Assembly: GCF_000276665.1 (NCBI RefSeq)
Contig: NW_004955446.1
Span: forward strand, 14,218,264 to 14,282,263
Length of the DNA: 64,000 nt
Reading direction: 5' to 3'
From: Chinchilla lanigera
Taxonomy: Eukaryota > Chordata > Mammalia > Rodentia > Chinchillidae
The stretch's first letter is position 1. Every line of letters begins with the position of its first letter. Shown here piece by piece: positions 34,890 through 45,435 of the stretch. Under the pieces are notes generated by a model. It did not search any database, had not been told where the DNA came from, and was given only the letters and a program-made list of their open reading frames with translations. The position numbers and the translations under genes are program-made.

Positions 34890-36112
34890 TCTGCTAGATG
34901 GAAATCAGATAAAAGTAAGATGAAAACCCAGTATGACAAAAGTAAATCCTGTAGCTCCATGTCTAGAACTCAGAAAAAGCCAAATGTGAGCTCCAAAGGG
35001 TTAGGGTGGTCCCGCCCCCATGGCATTGCTGGTGGAAGTTCTTATGGGTTCTCTCTTGGGGTGGCTTTGCTTATTGCCTGCAATGCTTTTCAGTAGAAGT
35101 TCCATGGGTCCGGCTTCTGAAACTTCCTGGAGTCCTTATTACATTTTGTTTCATTGCTTCACTTGCTGCCCTCTCAGGGGGATACTGCTGGGCCTCCTAA
35201 GCATCTTCTGAAATCTGGATGGAAGCCAATGACCACATAATGCTTCCATTCTTCATGCCCTTAAAAACAGCACCATATAAATGACATGAAGGTCTGCCAC
35301 CAGATCAAGCAGTAGTCATGGTCCCTTGAATCATAGTTACAGCAACCTCTGAATTCTTGGATAGCTAAGCAGTCTGAAGTGAATCCCAGATACCAGTTCC
35401 ATAGACAGTTCTCAAGCAGGGCACGCTGGGGCCCTCTTCTCACAGAAAAGTCTTTTAAAAGAACTTAACTTTACCACTTCACATACCTGAGCTAGTGAAC
35501 ATGGAGCCTTGCTGATTCATGCAAGCCCTCAAGGCCTCTTTCTTCTTGTCCTAATGAAAAGTGTGGTTTCTTTATATGGTTAATCTTTTCAGTGTTCAAA
35601 CTGTCCTTGTCCAAAACTTTACAGGCGTGTCCTTTCTAGTCACTGGAAAGAAAAATTCATTTTTGTCCTGATTCTCATGGTAGTTATTGCTAAAAACAGG
35701 CAGCCATACCCATGCCACAACCAGAACATTGGGGTGCCTTAAAATTTCCTCCAGTTTAATTAGCCTGTTTCCCTTAATCTCAGTCTTCCACAGTTTCAGA
35801 ACATAGGAAAAATGCTGACAAATTTTCTGCAGAACATAACAAGTACAATCTCAAGTCCTACTGCCAATGAAGTCCTTCTTCCTAAGTGAAACTGCCTGAG
35901 CCTGACCTTTACTGTGCACATTTTTATCAGCATTTCAGTCTTCTGAGCTCTGACCAGAATCACCTATCAAATTCAGCTTATAGAATTCCATGGTTTCACT
36001 AACTAGCATCTCCACATGTTTTCAAACTTCTTCCTCAAACCACTTCTGAAGGTTTCTAAACTATATGGTCAGGTACAGTCAGGGCAACAACCCCACTCTC
36101 AGTAACCAATTC

Positions 36113-36450
36113 TGTCTTAGTCACCTTCCTCATCACTGAGACACAATATCTGACACCCACAACTTAAATGAAGAATGATTTATTCTTGCTCACAGTTTCA
36201 GAGGTCTCAATCCATGCATGGTGAAAAAGTCTTGCAGAATAAAGCTATTCACATTGTGGAGACCTGGAAGCAGAATAAGAAGGGAGGTATACACATCTGA
36301 GTCATGACCCATGTGACCCACCTCTTCTAACCTGGCCCTGCTTCTTAACAGTGAATCAGCTGTACTGATCCCATGATCCGATCACCTTCCAAAAGCCCTG
36401 CCTCTGAATGTATCATGTTTGCAGATCCAGATCCAGACTGTAATAGCTTC
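36113..36450 (-). repeat. 5' LTR of MaLR provirus
   Basis: The plus strand begins 'tgtcttagtcaccttcctca' and contains 'gaatgatttattcttgctca' (reversed polyadenylation signal) and 'catgatccgatcaccttcca'. The far end is degraded, so its coordinate is approximate. Confidence 0.75.
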
Positions 36451-36477
36451 CATTCAACGAATATATAATAAAGGGCT

Positions 36478-36975
36478 GAATGCTCTACTTCTATATGCTT
36501 GTGATCTTAGCCTTGATATCAAATATTAAATTGATGGAACTATTGTATTTCATTCACTGTCTGTCCCATGCCTACAAAAAGGAAGGGGACACATTGGTGC
36601 TGATGATTCTGGCCCCTTCCTTCTCCCTTCTCCCCAAATCCTCCAGCTAGAACCAATTCTGCCATATGGCAGTTTCCTGAAGGGCAGTCGCAATTCTAAT
36701 GTATTTCTAGGATGTAGGGATTTTCTTCTGGGCTATGACAATGTCAGGTACATTGTTGTGGACTGAATATTGATTGGTAGTTCAGGTTTCAATGCTCAAG
36801 TATTTAGGATGTATAAGAGTACCTTTACTCTTTGTTAGATTAGGGGCCCAAGAGATCACATCCATTGAGAAGTATGAGAAACACCCTAAGATTTAAAGGC
36901 CACCAATCATGTACTTCCCAATCCATACTGTAATCTTCACTTTCCAGGCTAGAGGTCTGTGACTTCATCATCTTG
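36478..36975. other. Unique or decayed DNA
   Basis: A short stretch at about 36760-36850 ('tgtggactgaatattgattg') resembles the start of an MLT-type LTR but is too degraded to call. Confidence 0.35.
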
Positions 36976-37290
36976 AAAATAAGATGTGGTATTTTTATAC
37001 AATGGAGTATCACTCAACTATATAGAAAGATAAACTTGAAGCTTTTATAGGTAAATGGATACAACTAGAGACCATACTCATAAGTGAAATAAGTCAGACT
37101 TGCATGTGTAAACTGTGTATTGTCTCCCTAGTTTAAGAAGCTGAAGGAGTAAATAAGATGCAAAAGGTACAATAGATACTGTGAAAAAGAAAGAAACAGC
37201 AGAAAGGAAAGAACAACTGGGATAGGGAAAGGAAAAAAGAAGGAATGGAAAATATATATGTATATATACACAAGATAGCGAAGATAATTA
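36976..37290 (+). mobile_element. LINE-1 3' end fragment (ORF2 C-terminus and 3' UTR)
   Basis: 'acaatggagtatcactcaac', 'agataaacttgaagctttta', 'aggtaaatggatacaactag' and 'gagaccatactcataagtga' are parallel to 56560-56640 of the large L1 in this window. After that comes the purine-rich 3' UTR (about 37170-37250). It is 5'-truncated. The right end is blurred by a (TA)n run at about 37252-37271. Confidence 0.8.
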
Positions 37291-37527
37291 TACTACTAAT
37301 CACTACTAGTTCATTGAAAGGAAGCAATTAGTGCTTATATTGTTTGATCAGTTTTGCATGCCTGTGTCTGGTAATCTGAGCAACTACTTTGAAGATAACT
37401 GTATGCAATATAATAACCATTGTTAATTCCCTGTCATCTTGTTTTGAAATTCTGTATCATTTTTATTGTTTTTTTCTCTTTAAAATAAAAATCTATGCAT
37501 TCTGCCTGTTAGACTTCTCCTAGTATT

Positions 37528-37619
37528 GGGCCAGGGATATAGTTCAGTGGTGCAGCACCTGCCTGGCAAGCACAGGGTCCTGAGTTTAATTCCTGGTACT
37601 GAAAAAAACAAGCGAGGCC
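37528..37619 (+). mobile_element. ID SINE (tRNA-derived)
   Basis: 'gggccagggatatagttcag' to 'cctgagtttaattcctggta' with a short A tail. The target-site duplication is 18 bp with a single mismatch (TAGACTTCTCCTAGTATT at 37510-37527, TAGACTTCTGCTAGTATT at 37620-37637). Confidence 0.95.
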
Positions 37620-37739
37620 TAGACTTCTGCTAGTATTAAGCAGGTTCTCTAAGATAGCAGTATGCAATTCCTGTTGCACAAGTTCTGAATAACTTGCTAT
37701 TTTAAAGGAAGCATATTTCCCAGTGTTATTTGTGTCCCC

Positions 37740-38060
37740 TTATCTTGAATAAAATTTTGTGTTTCTACCTAATTATGAAGATGGACTAATTCTTTAGAGC
37801 TATCCCAAGTTCGGGAGAAAGAAGTAGGCCTTGATACTTCCTTGAGTTGAATGCTATAAATCAGCTTCTTCCAGTCCAGCAAATGCACTGATAGAAATCT
37901 ACACAGGTTCATTGGGCTCCCAACTATGATGTGAAGGACATCATATTTTATGTGAAGAATAAGTTTGTGGAACTCTGTTTCTGGAATAGATTTAAGCATG
38001 GAAATGCTTTCTCTAATTAATACCAATTTCCCTAATTTTTTAGTTCAGTTTGTGGGATAC
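37740..38060 (-). mobile_element. Inverted partial copy of an ERV-L-type LTR
   Basis: Read on the minus strand, 37835-37779 parallels the plus-strand LTR at 38275-38329: both contain 'gaagtatcaaggcc', then 'cttgggatagctctaaag', then 'attagt'. The similarity continues weakly beyond the core on both sides. This suggests a second LTR of the same family in opposite orientation, about 440 bp away. The outer limits are estimates. Confidence 0.6.
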
Positions 38061-38189
38061 CCTCCAGGGAATTTTTGACCTTATCTAATTTTGGAAAAAT
38101 GAGAGTAGAGGCTGTGATGCACCATCTATGTTCCCCTTCAGGAAAGAAAGACCTAATACATGGGCTTCATATTGTGCAACTGAAAATAG

Positions 38190-38518
38190 CCTTTAACTGT
38201 CAGCCTCTTCTGGGTTTACCTCAGCTGAAGAGTGCCCTGTCCCCCTTTTAAGGGTGGCCAACATTTAAAACAGGGAAGTATCAAGGCCTAGTTCCTTCTT
38301 TGCAACTTGGGATAGCTCTAAAGGATTAGTTTTTCTTCAGAATTTGTCAGAGGTTGCCTGAAACTTCTGTTGAGACTATACTTCAGATAAACATCTCCTG
38401 TGGCTGATCTTGCTTCTTTTCCCTCTCAAAGGTCTTGATCTCAAGACTTCTATTTAATAACATTGTATGTGATAATCATGGGCTCAGAGTCTGCTCCACA
38501 TAGAACACAACTTTAATA
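38190..38518 (+). mobile_element. ERV-L-type (class III) 5' LTR
   Basis: The 3' part reads 'ctcaaaggtcttgatctcaa', 'gacttctatttaataacatt' and 'gggctcagagtctgctccac', the layout of the R/U5 end of ERV-L LTRs (LTR16/MLT2-like). It ends just before a primer-binding-site-like sequence. The 5' limit is uncertain. Confidence 0.6.
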
Positions 38519-38519
38519 G

Positions 38520-38537
38520 TTGGTGTCAAAGTACTCT
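38520..38537 (+). other. Retroviral primer-binding-site-like sequence
   Basis: 'ttggtgtcaaagtactct' follows the LTR end directly. Retroviral primer-binding sites often begin TGG and pair with the 3' end of a tRNA, but here I can only say that position and start fit. The tRNA is not identified. Confidence 0.45.
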
Positions 38538-41030
38538 GAGAAAACACACACTGGGATGTGGTTTTGGAGATGGGCCACCCACCACTGTTCTGGTGACAAT
38601 GAGGCTGTAGAGCAAAAGAGCTTCAAGATTAAGCAAGTTCATACTACAGCAAAGGGAGATTATGTATCGGGCTGGATTCTGAGGGTATTGATTAAGGAAG
38701 AGAAATATAAAGTTAGAAATATTACCAATATGAGGTAATGTGCCTAAAACAGAGGATTTAACTCCCTGAAGACAGTACGTACTAGTTACAAGGGTGGTCT
38801 CAATAAGCACAGGAAAATGATGCCTCCACAGTGAGGTAGAAGTGTGAAATTCTCTATGGTGATGTTGAAAGGAGATATTGAAAAGCTCAGAGAAATGGGA
38901 ACTGAGGAATGAATATTGTACAGAGATGAAAATGCACAGAAAAATTATTTCACAGGAAGGCCCTCTGGATATATTATTTACTCAAGAAATAAGGCATGCA
39001 CTAGTGAAGGGGAACCAGCATTGCCCATGTGGCTGCATCCATCTGTGGGTTGGGAGAGTGGTAGGAGATGCTGTTAAGGAACCAGGCTCATAGACGGCAA
39101 AGCCCTGAGACAATACTGAGCAGGTGCAGAACTTTACCCACCGAATCCAAGAGAATATAATGAGCACAGTAAGTGGTAAGGAGGGAGAAGGTGTGGTACG
39201 CTACAGAAAGTTACAGATGTGGCTTAAAGAATGTGGCTTTCCTAATGACAAATCAAGAGATTGACAGTTGGAATATTAACAGATTAGACAATTGTTCAGT
39301 CTTCAGAACTAAGGCAGTGCTTAGCCCCAGGATACACTGCCTGATGAAAAGGCAGATTCCCAAGAGTTGCAGCAGTGTAATAAATGCACATAGCAACAGT
39401 TCTTTATTTCTAGGTAAGTGGACTCTGGTGAAAGGGTGTAAACAGATACTTTGATGACTTTTGGATGTAGAATCTTCATTGACACTAATATCTGGTACCT
39501 TGTACTGTTTCTATGGGTCCTGGGTAGGGTGGAACGCGTAGGTGGCCAATAGTAATGGGAAATTTGACCCCTGCAGGGTCTACAAAACCATTTTGTGACC
39601 ATTCCTCTAGTCTCAAATACATAACTGCAATAAACAAATTGGTGGTTGGCATTTCCCACATTGCTTCCTTGGCTTATGGTGTAAGAGAAATTGTATTGGG
39701 AAAGACCAAATGCATGCCCCTGAGATGACCTTTCCTCAAACCAAAAAGTAAATAAAAAACAATAAGAAATCTAACAGTTATCACAGAAACCAGTGCTGCC
39801 CTCAGAGACCAAAAAGATACAAGGGTGGTCTTCCCATTATATCCCTATTTCATTTAGGAATTGGTCCCTGCTGAAATCAGACAGATCCCAGAGGATTACA
39901 GTGGACTATTTATTGTGAAAGCTACAAAACAGTAGTTGATACTAAAGCTACTCTGCCAGATGAAACCCCCTTGTTGGGTCAGATTTACACAGGCCCAGGA
40001 ATGTGGCAATTTGTCACTGATTTCATGAATGTATGTTGATCATCCATGTCAGCACAGAAATTCTGAATCAGTTTGCATTTATTTGAAACAAGTCACAGTA
40101 TCCATCTCCATTACCTTAAGGCTAGTTCAGGTCCTCCGACTTTCATCATAAAATAAAGAGTCTTGGGCTTACTGAATACTATGCAAAACATATATCAGTG
40201 GTGTCATACTAATTGTACCAGATAAGCACAAAGCAGAACATTGAACATGCTGATAGGACACATACACTCCAAAGGGCTGAAGACAAAGCCCATAACATCT
40301 CATGGCCCATGTTCATTTCCAGTGTCCATTGTTCTGTGCATCCCTTTTAAAGTAGCAAATGTATTATTGCTTAACATCTACCACCTCTCAAAAGCTCTTT
40401 GTATTTTGGAGTTAGCAGCTCCATTTCTATTAATACTACTGCAACTAATATAGTGAGTGATACCAAAGACTGCTAGATTTGAGAGAAGTCCAAACAGGAA
40501 AAGTCTTTGCATCACTTCCAAGTTGCCGTGCAAACAAATCTGTTCCGATCATATAATCTGTAAGACTGCTATTTTAAGTACAGCTTGTAGAAAAGCCACT
40601 TGCAGTTTATGACAAGTTGCAATGATGGAATTGTAATGCAGTTTCTTCAGTAAAGACAGATAATCCACAGTGTGAAAATAGGTGCTTTTGGATGTGCTAC
40701 AGGGGCTTGGTAAAGACAGAGCACCTGACCACAGGAATAAATGATGATATCACTGAAGTGTTCTCAGATGCATAGTCAAATCTACTAAATTCTGAACTCA
40801 CACAGGCCTAACACCAGTGGATCTTAGTGTTATGATACATGAACAGTATGAGTTTAAGTGGTCCCTCCACAAAAGCACAAGTAAGAACAGTACGGGAAAT
40901 GGAAATGCCAAGAGCTTAGCCTCATTTCACCTACCACTGTTATACCTATGTCTTCCTCAATTTACACCAATGGGAGAATCCTTTGCAACCCATGAACAAA
41001 AGAGGAAGACCAAACTTAGTTCATAAAAAA
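38538..41030 (+). mobile_element. ERV-L-like internal region with pol remnants
   Basis: Plus-strand translation in broken frames shows RT landmarks in order: a T-V-D-Y segment (about 39899), then Q-F-A-F ... Q-Y ... L-P-x-G (about 40060-40125). Next comes a thumb-like P-F-L-L-I-L-L-Q-L-I segment (about 40420-40450), and a possible RNase H region start with D-L-S-V ... W-S-L (about 40818-40870). Many stops and shifts interrupt it, so nothing is functional. The part at 38538-39880 should hold gag and protease, but I could not confirm motifs. Confidence 0.5.
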
Positions 41031-43245
41031 ATTAAGTTAGGAATGTCAATATAAGCCCTCACTCATCTTTGAAAGTAAATGGTAAAAGAAATCTTTGCAA
41101 TGAACACAGCTTCAGATAGTAGACTTATTCTTCTACCTTGAGTTGTAAGAGAAATAGCCTTGGGCTAAAACATATAGTATACTTGGACGGATTTCCGGTG
41201 ACAAATGGTTTTGTTCTGTGCTCAGGAACCTGCCAGTGAGAAAGCATTAAGCTAGAAATAAGTGGACCTAGGATTAAGGGTAGTTTGGTGTTGAAGATTT
41301 AGTACTTGTTGATATGAAGTTAGCATTTTATGGTTATGAGCAAAGGAAGAAATGATAATGAAGATTAAATGGCATACTGAGGAAGATTACTTTTAAAGGG
41401 AAGTTGAGAAGGTACAATTGATATAAAAAATAAATTGAGTCAAGGGAGGACAGTTTCATAAAGAAAACGGTGCAGAAAGTAGTAATATAGGGATTCAAAA
41501 TCAACCATTGTTTTCAGCAATGAGCATAACATTAATGTTTTATTTAGAGGAATTTTAAAGGAAACTAAATCACAAAGGAGTTAAAATGTGATTGGGAATC
41601 AAGAAAGGAATGTAATGAGCATAGACTGAATTTCAAAGCAACATATTAGTGTGGGAAAGAGAGATAAGGTTGTTCATAAAGAAGAAAATAATGAAGGTTT
41701 GCAATAGCTGCTATGGAAAAATGAGGAAGATGGTCAACCACATACACAAACAAAGATCTTCAAGTAGTACTACAGCCAAGCCAATGCTGAGGTCTACACA
41801 TTTGCATTGGCACTAATCAGTTTGATTTATGTGTCTCTTCCCTGGCAGGGCTTAGCTTCCAGGGGGTGGGGGTTCGTAATGCACATGATTGAGTTGGCCT
41901 AAGAATTGATATAAAAATAAAAGTTTTCAAAGAGAGTGTAGTAGAAAAACTTGAGCCAAAATGCTCAGAGTGCTGGCAAGTGAGACTATAGTATGATTCA
42001 TCACGGTGGAAAAAAGGAAGAAAAACCACAAGGAAGGAAAACTGGGAGGAGGTGATGGTCCAGCAGATGCTGACAGACTTGAGCTTATGCTTTCTCGGTC
42101 ATTCTGTGAGCCGAAGGTGGTCCTTACCGTGAGGCGACAGTGTATGTGGTAAGTTAGAGCTTTTATGGATCACCAGTGATGGGGTGCAGTGTTAGATCTA
42201 AGGAAGTCAGCAGAAGCTGAATGTCTTCAGTAGAGATATTGATGACACCTGGGGTGTGAGCTTCAGCCCACCAGGAAACCTATTTAGTTATTTAGCTCTT
42301 CCAGTAAAGAAATATGACATTTGTCTGAAGGGATGTTGAATGCTAAAAGGAATGCACTCGGTAAATCCCTTTAAGCCTGACTCAGACGAAGGGGTCTGTG
42401 TAGCTCCAGGAGCACTTGGGTTCTCAAACAGATCAGAACAGTTCCACAGCTACAACACACTTCCAGTTATCAGCAATGCACTGGTCACCTCTAACTAGTC
42501 AAAGTGCAGACTTTACTGTTTCCTTAAGTCCTCCAAAGACAGGACTGCTAGTGTATGCTGGTATGCATTATGCTAAGATGTGCCGATGCCATGTCAATCC
42601 ATGTGACTCATGAGCCATCTCCCTGCTGCTTCAACCTTCAGATCCAATGGTCTCTGGGAATTCAAAACTTCCTCAAGAACGACCACTCATTCCTCAACTT
42701 CCCCTAAGCCTGAGATATGGATATGTTTGACATCATCCTACACCATTTTGACCTCAGAGTGAGACTCAGTCTGGCGTTAGTAAAACTTCACTTTATCAAC
42801 TCAGAAACTTCATGCTTCTAAACTCTAAAACTTCCTCATGGCCATAATGATAACCAAACTTGTCAGTATCTCAGAAATGACATAAAAATGCAAGCAGGAA
42901 CTTCCTTCTCTGCATGTACAAATTTTACTCAATTGTAGGAATTTGATTAACAAACCAATACATAGTAAGCAGAATTTTGTTGAAGAGCCAATAGGTAAAC
43001 ATTTCCATCTACCTATACATAGAATTTGTTACTAAGCAGAAAATGTAAGGAACAGTCCCTTTACCAACCTCTTGTCTGGCCTGAGCAAATGAGAGAAGGC
43101 TCTATTGATGGTGCTGGGCATTGGCATAACAAAAATTTCTTATAGGGCCAAAAGGAATTCACTACAAATAATAACTATACCCATTACCCTGAGAGGATCT
43201 GGCAAAGAGAACACGAGGAGCTGCTGCAACCCAGTGCTTTGAGCT
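41031..43245. other. Unassigned; may hold the 3' half of the ERV-L-like element
   Basis: Integrase, dUTPase or a 3' LTR would be expected here if the provirus is complete, but I saw no motif that I trust. Open frames are short. Confidence 0.3.
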
Positions 43246-43500
43246 TTATAACTTGAGTGCTCTTAGGAACTGTATGTTGCTGTGATGCTTGACAGTTTGC
43301 CTAGAGAAACACTGAGCTCTTATAAACGGAGGGGGCCAAGAGATGGAGGGATGGGGTAGGTGAGGGGCAGGGACATAAAAAGAGTCGATATGTGCTATGT
43401 ACATGTACCAACACCGCACAATAACCCTAATCAGTATGTACTGAGAACACATACTAATGAAATAAACATTTACAGAAGGGGGGGTTCCCTTCCTGTATAT
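43246..43500 (+). mobile_element. Possible LINE-1 3' UTR fragment
   Basis: A G-rich stretch 'aaacggagggggccaagaga' and 'tggggtaggtgaggggcagg' is followed by 'atgtgctatgtacatgtacc' and 'gaaataaacatttacag'. This layout (G-rich tract, then an AT-rich tail) is common in L1 3' UTRs. The match is weak. Confidence 0.35.
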
Positions 43501-45261
43501 CAGGACAGCAAGCATATAAATGATGCTGTCATGTAATGAAGAGAAACATCTATCTACTAGCCAAGTGCATATTACTTTCAACTCTTGCCCTAATAATCAG
43601 ATTCCTCTTAATCAGCGGTGCTTTTTATTAGTTTACATAGATGGATACTACTTGGCAAATTATGAAACAGTTTGTTAAATGTTTTTAAAAGCCAATAATA
43701 CAACATCTGATTCTTTTTAACAAAAAGTTTCTTCCCTTGAATACTTTCATTACTTTTTGTCTGCAGATTATAGCCAGTTGTTATTTCCATTGAATAACCC
43801 AACTTTTCTAGTTCTGGTTCCATGTAACTGGAGCCCAGCAGACTTAATTACATTTGAAGGTGACTGGAGGTAAGTAGCTGAACTATGCCTTACCTTAAAA
43901 CTGTGAATTTAACTGTCACAGTATGTGTTAGATGCCCATTCCATCACCCCGCTGATTATATATTGTGCTATAGAAGAGTCCATCTGGGTATTTCATTTGA
44001 AAAATAATTCAACTAGGTCCAGAAGAATAGCAAATGGATTCTCAAATCATTAATTTTTGGATCAGGCCTTTATTTTGGCAACATGTGTACAAATAAACAA
44101 GCATGACTGAAATTAGTTTATTGCATTCAAGAGACATCTGCAATTTTGTAGTTACTTGGTGAAAAAGAATTAAACAATTTCATCTTTGACTATTTCTCTT
44201 CTATGTGAGCTAAACAACCCTTGCCATCCTAAATTACTCAGATTCTCTCTTCCTGCTGATAGGAAAACAAAGGGCCTCCTAATGAGCTGTGTATTTATAA
44301 ATTTTAATACATAGAAGAGCACAAGAACAATATTAAAGTGTCATGAAAGGCCAGTTTAGGGACAAATTAAAGACTAATGCTTCCTATTTGAAGTGGATCT
44401 GGGTTACCTCTGCCAAAATGTTACAACATTTGAGCAGCAAGAGATGAGTAATTGAGCTCATCTCCCTACAGTTCTGAAATGTGAAGGTTAGCGTGCAAAT
44501 TCCCTCTGAGTATCTCATGGACCTAAGGAAGTTCAATTCAACAGTACTTTAGATTTCTTTTTAAATTTTATTTCCAGTGTCTTAAAAAAAAAAACCAAAC
44601 AAACAAAACCATGACAAAAGCAATGTAAAAGATGCTGCTTGTGACATTGTCACTGTGTCTTGTCTCTTGAGGGGACACTCACCAAAGCCGCAGGGCTGGC
44701 TGATGGATGTGTCAGCTTCTTCAAGGCCGGAAGGAGTGACCAAAGGCCAAATGGGACCCGTAATAAATAAATAAATATAAATGACATTCCTGCTCCAAGA
44801 ATTAACCACCTTAATGTTAGGAGGTGCTATTGCAGATTCAGAAGTCTTGAGGTTTCTCTCAAAGTCAGCAAACTTTTAATCCTAAGTGACTAACTGGGAA
44901 AATGTTTCTGGATCTCAAGTATGTGTTACTGCAAAGTCTTTGGGAGGAAGAGAAAGGAAGAAGATAAATCCAGGTGATAGAAGGATGAAAATGGAGAACA
45001 AGGGAGCCATTTAATTAAATTAATGCTATACACAGAGATAATACGTGGCTTCAGGAGCCTGCAAGGGCCCAAGGACTCTAGACCTGGTACAGTGTTCTTG
45101 CGGTTGAGTATCACTATCAGTCATTTCTTCTAGTTGGAATAGAGGATGTCAATATGAGATGATATTTCAATTATCTTTTTTTCTTTATATATAAGAATCT
45201 TTTTTTCTTTTTGGTATTGTCTTGACAGTTTTGTGGAAGTAAATTAAATATAACAGGTTCC
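43501..45261. other. Unique DNA, nothing recognised
   Basis: It contains an A/CAAA-rich stretch at 44584-44612. The short open frames have no domains. Confidence 0.45.
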
Positions 45262-45435
45262 ATTATTGAATACCTACTGTGTACTTTTTCTTAAAAAGCC
45301 TCACCAGGGTCTAAATTTTGTAGATAAGGAAATTAAACCTCCAAGAAACTCATATGTTAAGAAATTTGCTCAGCCCAGATACATAATCAGAAAAGAGCTG
45401 AGTTTGACCTTAGATTTGACTTCAAATCTTGTCTC
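45262..45435 (-). mobile_element. MIR SINE
   Basis: 'gaatacctactgtgtacttt', 'tgtagataaggaaattaaac', 'aagaaatttgctcagccca' and 'aaaagagctgagtttgacct' are the reversed MIR landmarks. Confidence 0.7.

Larger units (their letters stand above)
34294..36477 (-). mobile_element. Complete ERVL-MaLR provirus (LTR-internal-LTR)
   Basis: Two same-orientation, related LTRs (34294-34616 and 36113-about 36450/36477) flank about 1.5 kb of internal sequence on the minus strand, the usual size for a non-autonomous MaLR. The internal part contains no long open frame, which is expected because MaLRs rely on helper enzymes. It resembles known MaLR internal sequence near its 5' end (about 36110-35800). GAATGCTC occurs at both flanks (34286-34293 and 36478-36485). 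It could be a target-site duplication, but it is longer than the usual 5 bp and the second LTR end is blurred. Confidence 0.75.
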
